Virus record (IMG/VR): IMGVR_UViG_3300010883_000025
Location: 1-63,260 of that record
Source of the DNA: a virus
Strand: one strand, 5' to 3'
Length of the DNA: 63,260 nt
This document shows, in pieces, positions 41,756 through 49,573 of the stretch (position 1 is its first letter; the number at the start of each line of letters is the position of its first letter). The position numbers and the translations under genes are program-made. The notes under the pieces were generated by a model. The model was not told the origin of the DNA and did no database searches. It was given only the letters and a program-made list of their open reading frames with translations.

Positions 41756-41770
41756 TGTTATCATATAACA
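41756..41770. promoter_or_regulatory. Inverted repeat in the gap after the XhlA-like gene
   Basis: TGTTAT-CAT-ATAACA is a perfect 6-3-6 inverted repeat about 60 bases before the promoter at 41819. It lacks a T-run, so it is more likely an operator or transcript hairpin than a terminator. Confidence 0.3.
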
Positions 41771-41818
41771 TGGTAACGTGGATCCTTCTTGAGTCTCCAA
41801 ACGATTATCATAATTTTC

Positions 41819-41848
41819 TTGTACAGCTTGGACAAGAGCTGATATAAT
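41819..41848 (+). promoter_or_regulatory. Sigma70-type promoter
   Basis: TTGTAC (41819-41824), 18 bases, TATAAT (41843-41848), 25 bases before the ATG at 41874. It should drive the small-gene group up to 43.67 kb. Confidence 0.65.
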
Positions 41849-41873
41849 ATATCTTAGTCAAAAGGAGACAAAC

Positions 41874-42170
41874 ATGGAATCAACTTCTACATACACAATG
41901 GATGACACGACGATCGGTCACGTCGCCCAGTTACTTCAGCTTGCTATCTTAACTGGCACTGATATCATCGATCATTTTCGAAGCGCGCACTTTGCGGTCA
42001 GTGATGAGGGTATTATTTCTCTTCATCCAGAATACGCTGAAAACTTTGACAGTAACCTTCAGAAAATGTTAGCTACAGCCGCTGAGCAAGTCAATTCTAC
42101 TGATGACGAACTTTCTGATTCCGTATCTTCAGGCAAAGACTTTGCTATCACAGGCGCATCTTTTGAGTGA
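41874..42170 (+). CDS. Hypothetical protein
   Basis: A 98-residue acidic protein with strong SD (AAAAGGAGA) and its own promoter. The first 60 residues are helical (IGHVAQLLQLAILTGTDIID) and the last 30 are Ser/Asp-rich. No family is recognised. It is the first gene after a consensus promoter, so it is probably expressed early and well. Its stop overlaps the start region of the next gene. Confidence 0.6.
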   Translation: MESTSTYTMDDTTIGHVAQLLQLAILTGTDIIDHFRSAHFAVSDEGIISLHPEYAENFDSNLQKMLATAAEQVNSTDDELSDSVSSGKDFAITGASFE

Positions 42171-42537
42171 TAAGCTGCAAGAAATGTTTGCTTTGCGTGA
42201 AGAATTTATGCAAAAGATAAACAGCGTCATACCAGATGCCTATCCAGCATGGCCGGTAGATTTAAGCAAGAAGAAGAACCAAAGGGCTATTCGTGAATTT
42301 GCTTTTCGAGGTATGGAAGAGCTTTTTGAAGCGTTACTTCATTTGAAGAACTGGAAAGACCACAGGGAAGAAACGTACGGTGTACCTGAGTTTGATAGAG
42401 AAGAATTTTTAGAAGAAATGATTGATGCGTTCAATTATTTTCTTGCAATAATTGTACTTTCTGGTGTCGACCACAAAGAATTTTTTAATGCGTATGTAAG
42501 GAAACATGGGATTATCACTGATCGTTTGAATGCATAG
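42163..42537 (+). CDS. All-alpha NTP pyrophosphatase (dUTPase/dCTPase-like, MazG superfamily)
   Basis: Helical enzyme with the two metal-binding ExxE/ExxD motifs of dimeric dUTPases and T4 gp56: MEELFEALLHLKNWKDH, and FLEEMIDAFNYFLAI. It should hydrolyse a dNTP to dNMP and PPi. dUTP would protect against uracil; dCTP would keep unmodified cytosine out of DNA, as gp56 does in T4. The presence of a dCMP-hydroxymethylase-like gene makes dCTP attractive. The start is uncertain: TTG at 42163 gives a natural N-terminus (SDKLQEMFALREEFM); ATG at 42184 or 42103 are alternatives. Confidence 0.7.
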   Translation: MSDKLQEMFALREEFMQKINSVIPDAYPAWPVDLSKKKNQRAIREFAFRGMEELFEALLHLKNWKDHREETYGVPEFDREEFLEEMIDAFNYFLAIIVLSGVDHKEFFNAYVRKHGIITDRLNA

Positions 42538-42548
42538 TTAGATTTACT

Positions 42549-43142
42549 ATGCAAGCGCCCTCAAGAGTCATACGCAGAAAAATCCGGTTTCTACAATCTG
42601 AACTTCAGATGCTACAACATTATCATCTTCAAATAACTGAATTATTCGAAGACTATAAGTCCGAGTATTCACAAGACGTAGAATTTTTTATATCAAAAGC
42701 AAAAGAGGCGTTTGGGGATAAAGATATTCCTGAAGAATCAAATGAAGCCTCAGGATATAAATTCGAGGTTACGAAAGACGATGAGCAGTTTAGGGAGCAA
42801 AACAAAGAATGGTTTGCCGATGATAAATCAGAAAGTAATAAAAAGTCTGATGCTCCCGAATGGGCTAGAAAGCTGTTCAAGAAGATTGCGCTTATGACAC
42901 ATCCAGACAGAGTAAATGATGATGACCTACGAGTGACTCTTCAAAAGAGTTTTCTTCGTGCAAGCAAGGCTTTAGAAGATGGTAAGCTAGATGACCTCAT
43001 AGGCGTTGCTGTTGAGCTGAATTTAGATAGTGGTTTAGCTGATGAGTCATTGATTCCATTGCTCAACACAAAAATTAAATCATGTCGTGATGAAATTCAA
43101 GTAATAGAAGAACAGACGAGTGGCAATGGGGCGAGTCTTTAG
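42549..43142 (+). CDS. J-domain (DnaJ-like) protein
   Basis: A 197-residue protein. Residues about 104-150 (WARKLFKKIALMTHPDRVND, then SFLRASKALEDGKLDDLIGV) contain the HPD tripeptide between two helices that defines J-domains, which activate Hsp70 ATPase. The N-terminus is a helical coil (FLQSELQMLQHYHLQITELF) and the C-terminus a charged helix. It could recruit host DnaK (or HscA) to phage processes; similar HPD proteins are frequent in large phages but mostly untested. SD is weak. Confidence 0.75.
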   Translation: MQAPSRVIRRKIRFLQSELQMLQHYHLQITELFEDYKSEYSQDVEFFISKAKEAFGDKDIPEESNEASGYKFEVTKDDEQFREQNKEWFADDKSESNKKSDAPEWARKLFKKIALMTHPDRVNDDDLRVTLQKSFLRASKALEDGKLDDLIGVAVELNLDSGLADESLIPLLNTKIKSCRDEIQVIEEQTSGNGASL

Positions 43143-43144
43143 GC

Positions 43145-43252
43145 GTGCCTGATCTACGAGCTAAGCTATTATACACGCTTCTCTCTGACCGCGGCTTTCC
43201 ACTTTCGAAAGAACAAGCTTCTCAATTTATGACATCACGCGAATCTTCGTAA
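43145..43252 (+). CDS. Possible very small protein (35 aa)
   Basis: A GTG-initiated frame (MPDLRAKLLYTLLSDRGFPL and 15 more residues) fills the gap between two genes and its TAA overlaps the next ATG (TAATG). Tight packing suggests it is translated, but it is short and its SD is poor. Function is unknown. Confidence 0.4.
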   Translation: MPDLRAKLLYTLLSDRGFPLSKEQASQFMTSRESS

Positions 43253-43440
43253 TGCTACCTGGTAACATAGGTGTTATGATGGATGAACATGTAGGCATAG
43301 GAGATGATATGTCCAGCTATATACTTCATCCTGGCGATTCAGGTTTAGTAATATCAGTTGAGCAGGAAATTGTTTCGCTTTTGATAGCAGGACATATAGT
43401 CTACGTAGGACGAGAGTCAGTTGAGACATTAGAGGATTAG
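43252..43440 (+). CDS. Hypothetical small protein
   Basis: A 62-residue acidic protein (GNIGVMMDEHVGIGDDMSSY, then beta-type SGLVISVEQEIVSLLIAGHI). The ATG overlaps the preceding stop and the next gene begins one base after its stop, so it belongs to a chain of coupled small genes. The pattern of strands suggests a small beta fold. No family is recognised, and an internal ATG (43279 or 43282) could be the true start. Confidence 0.5.
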   Translation: MLPGNIGVMMDEHVGIGDDMSSYILHPGDSGLVISVEQEIVSLLIAGHIVYVGRESVETLED

Positions 43441-43441
43441 C

Positions 43442-43669
43442 ATGTCACCAGAAATTGCAAAAATAATTCAAGAAACGGTCCGTCAGGCGGGTGATGAGCT
43501 TAAAGGGAAACTACCCCCATCACCTCGCCATCCTAAGGGAAGAAATTCATACGCCCATCTTTACGAACGAATTAAATCCAGAATGGGTAGATCGTATAAA
43601 GACTGTGAAGACTATGAGGCTCCTCAAATCTTAGACCTGATAGAATATTATGTCAAAAATCCTTGCTAA
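43442..43669 (+). CDS. Hypothetical small basic protein
   Basis: A 75-residue protein with SD GAGG. It has a helical N-terminus (EIAKIIQETVRQAGDELKG), a Pro/His-rich linker (PPSPRHPKGRNSYAHLY) and a helical end with EAPQILDLIEYYV. It is the last gene before the polymerase promoter. It could be a small nucleic-acid-binding or accessory protein, but nothing in the sequence proves this. Confidence 0.55.
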   Translation: MSPEIAKIIQETVRQAGDELKGKLPPSPRHPKGRNSYAHLYERIKSRMGRSYKDCEDYEAPQILDLIEYYVKNPC

Positions 43670-43673
43670 ATAG

Positions 43674-43702
43674 TTGAAAATTACCCCTGACTGTTGTATA
43701 AT
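43674..43702 (+). promoter_or_regulatory. Sigma70-type promoter for the DnaE-like polymerase
   Basis: TTGAAA (43674-43679), 17 bases, TATAAT (43697-43702), 25 bases before the ATG at 43728. This is a full consensus -10 with a near-consensus -35. Confidence 0.85.
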
Positions 43703-43727
43703 CAATTAATCACACCAGGAGTTCTAT

Positions 43728-46700
43728 ATGCGCAAGTCACCACTTACTGCCCCGAGTAAGTTTATTTCCCTTCATTCACATGACGGGTTTTCTACTTTCG
43801 ATGGTCTTGGTTATCCACAAGAACATATCGATTTTGTAATTGAGAATGGAATGGACGGCTGGTGCCTCACAAATCATGGTCACATGAATTCTTTTGGTCA
43901 TGCTTTCTTACATGCAGAGAAGATTCAGAAGCGCGGTGGTAATTTTAAGTTTGTGCCAGGTTGCGAGATGTACGTCCACCCTGATCTTGATGCATGGAAG
44001 CTTGATATGGAAATTCGTCAGGCTGCGAAGAAGGGTGATAAGGAAGCTCTTCACGTTCTTCGAGCCCAACGTGAAGCAATTGCAACACCCCTAACCGCGG
44101 TTGTTGATGGTGATGATGAGATTCTTGACATCGGAAAGGAAGAAGCAGGTCTGACAATCGAGAATGAAGAAGAGACAAAGTCTTCTAAATTCTACGACCC
44201 CATCAAGCGCCGCCACCACCTTGTCGTTCTTCCAAAGACCAGCGAAGGTCTCCAACGCTTATTTCATCTTGTCAGTCGAGGTTATAGAGAGGGGTTCTAT
44301 CGCTTTCCTCGTATTGACTATAAGATGTTAAGGGAAGCCGCTGAAGGAGGTCATCTGATGGTCTCTACAGCATGTATTGGCGGCCCAATCGCTTATGAGG
44401 TATTTCGACATGCGCAGAATGTTGAGTTTGATAATTTGAGTCATAAGCTTATGAATGATCCTTCTTTTAACGAGAAGGTCATGACCGGCGTCGGTAACGC
44501 TTATCAAGGTCTGGTAGACGCTGTAGGAATTGATGATGTTTGTCTTGAGATACAATTCAATAAACTTCCAGCGCAGCACCTTGTCAACCGCGCGATTATC
44601 GAATTTGCGAATAGCAACGGTCTAAATGACAAGTTAGTTGTAACTACCGATTCTCACTATGCTCGTCCTGAACACTGGAGAGAGCGTGAGCTATACAAAA
44701 AGCTTGGTTGGTTGAACTATCGAGATATGGATCCCTCAAAGCTTCCGCAATCAAGAGAAGAGCTTAAGTGTGAATTATATCCCAAGAATGCTCAACAGCT
44801 TTGGGATACGTACCTTGAAAGTACTGAGGGCATGCCATTCTACGATGATGAAGTTGTAAAAGCAGCGATGGAGTTACCTCATCAAATTGTCCATGAAAAG
44901 ATCTCTGCGATTGTTCCTGATCGTTCGATGAAGCTACCGTCGTACGTTGTTCCAGAGGGTATGACAGATGATAAGGCTTTGCTTGAAGCTTGTAAGAAGG
45001 GATTAGTTTACCGCGGTCTAACAGACGACCCAAAGTATATTGAGCGGATAAAGCATGAGTTAAAGATTATTAAGGATAAGAACTTCTCTCGGTACTTCTT
45101 AACGATGGAAGCGATCATTGAGATTGCTAAGAAAGCAATGCTTGTCGGTCCTGGCCGCGGCTCTGCCGCCGGAAGTCTAGTTGCTTACGTCCTCAGGTTG
45201 ACCGATGTCGATCCATTCGAGTACGACCTTATGTTCGGTCGTTTTCTAAATCCATCTCGTGAAGGCGCGCCAGATATCGATACTGATGTAGGCGACCGAG
45301 ATCTGCTTATTAACATGATGAAAGATAAGTGGGGCGATGAGAATATCATTCCAATCTCTAACTACAACACATTCAAGCTTAAGTCTCTTGTTAAAGATAT
45401 TTCTCGCTTCTATGGGATCCCATTCAACGAAGTGAATAAGGCGCTGGCACCAGTAGAGAATGATGTAAAGCGTGCAGTATTTAAGCAAGGGACCGATAAG
45501 AACTTGTTTGTGTTATTGTACGAAGATGCGATAAAGCATTCAAAGACGTTCAGGTCATTTATTGAGGCCCATCCAGAAGTAGCCGCGCCGATTCAAGTTC
45601 TGTTCAAACAAAACAAGGCTCTTGGTCGTCATGCTGGGGGTTGTATCGTCGCAGAGGATATAGCTGAAAGGATGCCGCTTATTAAAGCTCGTGGTGAACT
45701 CCAGACCCCATGGGCTGAAGGTATGAACTATAAGCATCTTGAAACATTTGGATGGATTAAGTTTGACCTTCTTGGTCTTGAAACCCTTCGTGTCATCCAG
45801 CGAACTATTGAACTAATCCTCCAGCGAAAAGAAGGTATTGAAAATCCAACATTCGAGCAAGTATACGAGTGGTTTAACTCCAACATGGATCCTAAGGTTC
45901 TTGATATGGACGACCAGCATGTGTATAATCATGTGTACGCTTCAGGTCGGTGGGCCGGTATCTTTCAGTTAGCTGGTAAGGGAGCACAAAATCTCTTTAA
46001 GAAAGCGAAGCCAAAGAGTATTATTGATATTGCTACACTGACCTCTATCTATCGTCCTGGGCCTCTGACAGCAAAAGTTGATAAGTTATATATCAACGCA
46101 AAGAACAACCCAACAACGATTGATTACGGGCACCCATTGATTAAGGAAGTGCTAGAAGAAACTTATGGCTTGATCGTCTTCCAGGAGCAGATCATGAAGC
46201 TTTGTTCCGTAGTCGCCGGTTTCCCTGAGGAGGAAACTGATACTGTTCGACGAAGTATTATGAAGCGTAAAGCATCAGAAGCCGCAGAATCGTTAGCTAA
46301 AGCCCGAGCTATTAAGGATCAGTTTGTTGCTGGCTCTGTTAAGAATGGTGTTGACCGCCAGCTTGCGGATGACTTATACGAAAAGATTCTATTCTTTGCG
46401 GGCTATGGTTTCAATAAGTCTCATGCAGTTTGTTATGCTATCGATTCGTACTATTGCGCATGGCTTCTTACATACTTTGAAGAAGAATGGCTCTGTGCTT
46501 ATCTTGAAGCTATGTCAGGTAATGATAAGAAGCGTGCCAAGGCTTTCGCTGAGGTGAAGGCTCTCGGTTATAGAGTTATGCCCCTTGATATTAATTACGC
46601 TACAAAAAGCTGGACTATTCTTGAAGGTAAAAAGTTTATGCCATCTCTTCTATCATGCAAAGGAATTGGTACCGCAGCTATTGATGAGCTCGTTACAAAT

Positions 46701-47348
46701 CGACCATATAAAAGCGTTGATGACTTGTTGTGGACAGACGAAGGGAAATGGCGACATTCAAAGTTCAATAAGCGTGCAATGGAAGCGTTGATTAACATTA
46801 GGGCATTTGAGTCTATGAATTTGGTTGGTAAAGATAGGACATTCGAAAGTTATAAGCACATGCACGAAGTTATTATTGGTAGACAAAATGACATTAAGAA
46901 GTGGACAAAGCGTGATCCAGAACGAGGTCAGAACAACTTCAAGGAAGCCCTACTTGAGACAGAGGGGACTGGTCACTGGTCACGTCGTGAGATGGTGGAG
47001 AATAGTGTAAAGCACTTTGGGTCCTTTAACGCATCCACCTTGATTAGCGAAACCGTGCAAGAGAGACTAGCATCAAAAGAGATCATGTGTATTGATGAGA
47101 TTGATGAACAAGGTCATGATGTATATTGGTTCTTGGTGTCTGACGTAAAAGAGAAGCTTACAAAAAATAAGAAGCCCTACTTGCTCGTTACAGCGGCTGG
47201 CTTAGACGGTAAGAACTTTAGAATGTTTTGCTGGGGATGGGATGGTCAAACAGAGCTACCTCTCTACAGCTTGTGCGTAGCAGAAATCAAGAAAAATGAT
47301 TTCGGATACCAAACTTCTATGAGTAAAGTTAAGCTTCTTCGTATATGA
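43728..47348 (+). CDS. dnaE: Family C DNA polymerase (DNA polymerase III alpha, DnaE-like)
   Basis: A 1206-residue replicative polymerase. The N-terminal PHP domain keeps metal ligands in SLHSHDGFSTFDG, LTNHGHMNS, PGCEMYV and TDSHY, so it may be an active phosphoesterase. The palm has GPGRGSAAGSLVAY and PDIDTDVGD (two catalytic Asp) and FDLLGLETLR (third Asp). Fingers include IYRPGPL, VFQEQIMKL and YGFNKSHAVCYA. The C-terminal part has helix-hairpin-helix and OB-like regions. A complete DnaE is unusual in a T4-type phage, where family B enzymes are the rule. With its own promoter it is probably the main replicase; no beta clamp gene is seen in the window. Confidence 0.95.
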   Translation: MRKSPLTAPSKFISLHSHDGFSTFDGLGYPQEHIDFVIENGMDGWCLTNHGHMNSFGHAFLHAEKIQKRGGNFKFVPGCEMYVHPDLDAWKLDMEIRQAAKKGDKEALHVLRAQREAIATPLTAVVDGDDEILDIGKEEAGLTIENEEETKSSKFYDPIKRRHHLVVLPKTSEGLQRLFHLVSRGYREGFYRFPRIDYKMLREAAEGGHLMVSTACIGGPIAYEVFRHAQNVEFDNLSHKLMNDPSFNEKVMTGVGNAYQGLVDAVGIDDVCLEIQFNKLPAQHLVNRAIIEFANSNGLNDKLVVTTDSHYARPEHWRERELYKKLGWLNYRDMDPSKLPQSREELKCELYPKNAQQLWDTYLESTEGMPFYDDEVVKAAMELPHQIVHEKISAIVPDRSMKLPSYVVPEGMTDDKALLEACKKGLVYRGLTDDPKYIERIKHELKIIKDKNFSRYFLTMEAIIEIAKKAMLVGPGRGSAAGSLVAYVLRLTDVDPFEYDLMFGRFLNPSREGAPDIDTDVGDRDLLINMMKDKWGDENIIPISNYNTFKLKSLVKDISRFYGIPFNEVNKALAPVENDVKRAVFKQGTDKNLFVLLYEDAIKHSKTFRSFIEAHPEVAAPIQVLFKQNKALGRHAGGCIVAEDIAERMPLIKARGELQTPWAEGMNYKHLETFGWIKFDLLGLETLRVIQRTIELILQRKEGIENPTFEQVYEWFNSNMDPKVLDMDDQHVYNHVYASGRWAGIFQLAGKGAQNLFKKAKPKSIIDIATLTSIYRPGPLTAKVDKLYINAKNNPTTIDYGHPLIKEVLEETYGLIVFQEQIMKLCSVVAGFPEEETDTVRRSIMKRKASEAAESLAKARAIKDQFVAGSVKNGVDRQLADDLYEKILFFAGYGFNKSHAVCYAIDSYYCAWLLTYFEEEWLCAYLEAMSGNDKKRAKAFAEVKALGYRVMPLDINYATKSWTILEGKKFMPSLLSCKGIGTAAIDELVTNRPYKSVDDLLWTDEGKWRHSKFNKRAMEALINIRAFESMNLVGKDRTFESYKHMHEVIIGRQNDIKKWTKRDPERGQNNFKEALLETEGTGHWSRREMVENSVKHFGSFNASTLISETVQERLASKEIMCIDEIDEQGHDVYWFLVSDVKEKLTKNKKPYLLVTAAGLDGKNFRMFCWGWDGQTELPLYSLCVAEIKKNDFGYQTSMSKVKLLRI

Positions 47349-47395
47349 TTAGCTTGGTATAAAAAGTCTACACTTATTAACAAATGGAGTAAAAA

Positions 47396-48427
47396 TTGCA
47401 TATTGGCACCTATCAATCATTTACGCATTGCTACCTTTCCTTGGTAAGACATGTTTACGAAAGCCCTCAGTTCGAAGCCTCACCTCGCGGTCAGAAGGTT
47501 AAAGAAATTATCGGTGCATCTTTCACTATACTGAATCCTCGTGATCGAATTCCGTATGTCGCCGGCCGAAAGTTTAGTATAACGTATATGGTGGCTGAGC
47601 TGCTTTGGTATCTTTCTGCAAATGACAAGACTGAATGGATTTCAAAATACTCTAGTTTCTGGAAAGACATTTCTGACGATGGTATAACAGCTAACTCTGC
47701 ATACGGAGCAAGATTATTTAAGCCGCATTCTAAGATAGCGCAAGGTCGCTTGGACCAATGGGCCTATGTCGTAGATGAATTAAAAAAGGATCCTGATTCG
47801 CGTAGAGCAATCATGCATATCCGTGTTCCAGATGACAGCGTAGATGCCAAGCTTGATGTGCCCTGTACATTAGCACTTCAGTTCTTTATTAGAGACGGTA
47901 AGCTACATCAGGTTGTAAACATGAGAAGCTCTGATGTAATTTTTGGAATTGCTTATGACATTCCAGCATTCACAGTATTTCAGGAGATATTAGCAAATGA
48001 GCTTGGTGTAGAGCTTGGTACATACACTCATACGAGTAATTCTTTACATATCTATGAGCGTCATTTTGACATGGCTGAAAAGATACTAAAGACTTCAAAT
48101 GTCAATAAGTCGAAGTTCGAACTTTGGAAAAAGAATGGTGCAATGCCACCTATTTTATGCTCTTCTAGAAATGAGATGAGCTATTGGGTGAATAGACTCT
48201 CTGAATGTGAGGAAGATATATCGCAAGAAACATCACCCGCTGGAGTGTTACGCTCATTTCATAGACAATTCGCTTTTCCAACACCTTTTTCTGCGATATG
48301 GCATGACTGGGGTCTTGTACTAGTTGCAAATCAACTTCGGAAGTTAGGCAAGAAGAATGACGCAGCTAAAGCAATGGAAAATTTAAAGTTTAGTGGTTAT
48401 GGATTTAACGCGAGGAGAAGTAAATGA
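47396..48427 (+). CDS. gp42: dCMP hydroxymethylase-like enzyme (ThyA fold, T4 gp42-like)
   Basis: A 343-residue thymidylate-synthase-fold enzyme. Cys157 (DVPCTLALQF) is the nucleophile, Arg136-Arg137 (PDSRRAIM) and VVNMRSSDVIFG bind phosphate, NSLHIYERHF binds sugar. In thymidylate synthases the residue after the 'G-x-P-F' loop is Asn and recognises uracil; here it is Asp188 (GIAYDIP), the residue that makes T4 gp42 specific for dCMP. VVNMRSSDVIFG is almost identical to the T4 gp42 segment. So the likely product is 5-hydroxymethyl-dCMP, for modified DNA. TTG at 47396 is the start with SD TGGAG. A dUMP-specific enzyme is the alternative but is less likely with ThyX present. Confidence 0.8.
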   Translation: MHIGTYQSFTHCYLSLVRHVYESPQFEASPRGQKVKEIIGASFTILNPRDRIPYVAGRKFSITYMVAELLWYLSANDKTEWISKYSSFWKDISDDGITANSAYGARLFKPHSKIAQGRLDQWAYVVDELKKDPDSRRAIMHIRVPDDSVDAKLDVPCTLALQFFIRDGKLHQVVNMRSSDVIFGIAYDIPAFTVFQEILANELGVELGTYTHTSNSLHIYERHFDMAEKILKTSNVNKSKFELWKKNGAMPPILCSSRNEMSYWVNRLSECEEDISQETSPAGVLRSFHRQFAFPTPFSAIWHDWGLVLVANQLRKLGKKNDAAKAMENLKFSGYGFNARRSK

Positions 48428-49536
48428 GCGAATATGATTATCTGATTGTCGGTGCCGGTATTTTTGGTGCAACATTTGCACGAGAAATGACAGATGCTGG
48501 AAAAAAATGTCTTGTTATTGACCGAAGAGAGCACATCGGCGGTAACGTTTATTCTGAAAAACGTAGTGGTGTTGATGTTCATGTTTATGGTGCACACATC
48601 TTTCACACAAACAATGATCGTATTTGGGATTACGTAAATCGATTTGCGAAGTTCAATAACTACGTTAATAAGCCGAAGGTTCGATATAACGAGAGAATTT
48701 TTTCTTTTCCAATTAATCTAATGACGCTTCACCAACTTTGGGGTGTAATGACTCCAGCTGAGGCAGAAGCAAAACTAGCAGAAGTCCGTATCCCATGTGA
48801 GAATCCTGATAATCTTGAAGACTGGATTTTGTCACAAGTAGGCCGAGAGGTTTATGAGACGTTCATCAAGGGTTATACAATGAAGCAGTGGCAAAGGGAT
48901 CCCAAAGAATTACCGGCTTCCATTATTAAAAGACTTCCAATACGAATGGTCTTCGAGGAGAATTATTTCTTCGATAAGTATCAAGGTATTCCAATCGATG
49001 GCTATACCTCAATGGTTACCAATATGCTAGAAGGCGTTAAGGTCGAAACAGGAATTGATTACTTCGACAATAAAGATCACTGGAACAGTATGGCAGATAA
49101 GGTGGTCTTCTCCGGAAAGATCGATGAGTATTTCGGGTTTCAACATGGCGAACTAGAATATCGTACTTTAAGATTTGAGCATGAAGAACTTGAGGGCGAT
49201 TTCCAGGGAAACGCTGTAGTGAACTATACACACCCTGATGTACCGTTTACTCGTATCGTTGAGCACAAGCACTTTTTACCTGATACGGCATCTAAGATAC
49301 CAAATACTATTGTAACGAGAGAGTATTCTGATGAGTATACACGTGGTAAGACGCCATATTATCCCATCAATAATGACCGTAATAATTCGATGTATAAAAA
49401 ATATGCAATGATGGCCCGTGATCAATCAGACGTAATTTTTGGTGGAAGGCTAGCTGAGTACAAGTATTATGATATGCATCAAGTAATTGGTTCTGCTCTT
49501 GTAAAAGCTAAACGTGAGCTTGAAAATAACGTATAA
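48424..49536 (+). CDS. glf: UDP-galactopyranose mutase
   Basis: A 370-residue FAD enzyme. The N-terminus (YDYL, then IVGAGIFGATFAREM and GGNVYSEKRSGV) is the FAD-binding Rossmann motif; KGYTMKQWQRDPKELPASII, FNNYVNK and RTLRFEHEEL are family blocks lining the UDP-sugar site. It interconverts UDP-galactopyranose and UDP-galactofuranose; related enzymes can handle UDP-arabinopyranose. It overlaps the hydroxymethylase-like gene by four bases and is followed by a glycosyltransferase, so it probably makes a furanose donor for a phage glycan or DNA sugar. It contains the next promoter in its last codons. Confidence 0.92.
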   Translation: MSEYDYLIVGAGIFGATFAREMTDAGKKCLVIDRREHIGGNVYSEKRSGVDVHVYGAHIFHTNNDRIWDYVNRFAKFNNYVNKPKVRYNERIFSFPINLMTLHQLWGVMTPAEAEAKLAEVRIPCENPDNLEDWILSQVGREVYETFIKGYTMKQWQRDPKELPASIIKRLPIRMVFEENYFFDKYQGIPIDGYTSMVTNMLEGVKVETGIDYFDNKDHWNSMADKVVFSGKIDEYFGFQHGELEYRTLRFEHEELEGDFQGNAVVNYTHPDVPFTRIVEHKHFLPDTASKIPNTIVTREYSDEYTRGKTPYYPINNDRNNSMYKKYAMMARDQSDVIFGGRLAEYKYYDMHQVIGSALVKAKRELENNV

Positions 49537-49548
49537 ATTAGTTATAAT
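49520..49548 (+). promoter_or_regulatory. Sigma70-type promoter inside the end of glf
   Basis: TTGAAA (49520-49525), 17 bases, TATAAT (49543-49548), beginning inside the glf coding end and 25 bases before the ATG at 49574. It should boost the glycosyltransferase and the genes after it. Confidence 0.75.
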
Positions 49549-49573
49549 CAATAGTAACTAACATGGAGAAATA

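Noticed and set aside
41756-41770. Inverted repeat TGTTAT-CAT-ATAACA as a terminator
   Set aside because: Weak A/T stem without a following T-run.
41770-41847. 25-codon ORF in the gap before 41874
   Set aside because: It overlaps the -35 and -10 boxes of a good promoter and lacks an SD.
47396-48427. Annotation as thymidylate synthase ThyA
   Set aside because: Asp188 replaces the uracil-specific Asn and the segment resembles T4 gp42; ThyX is already present.
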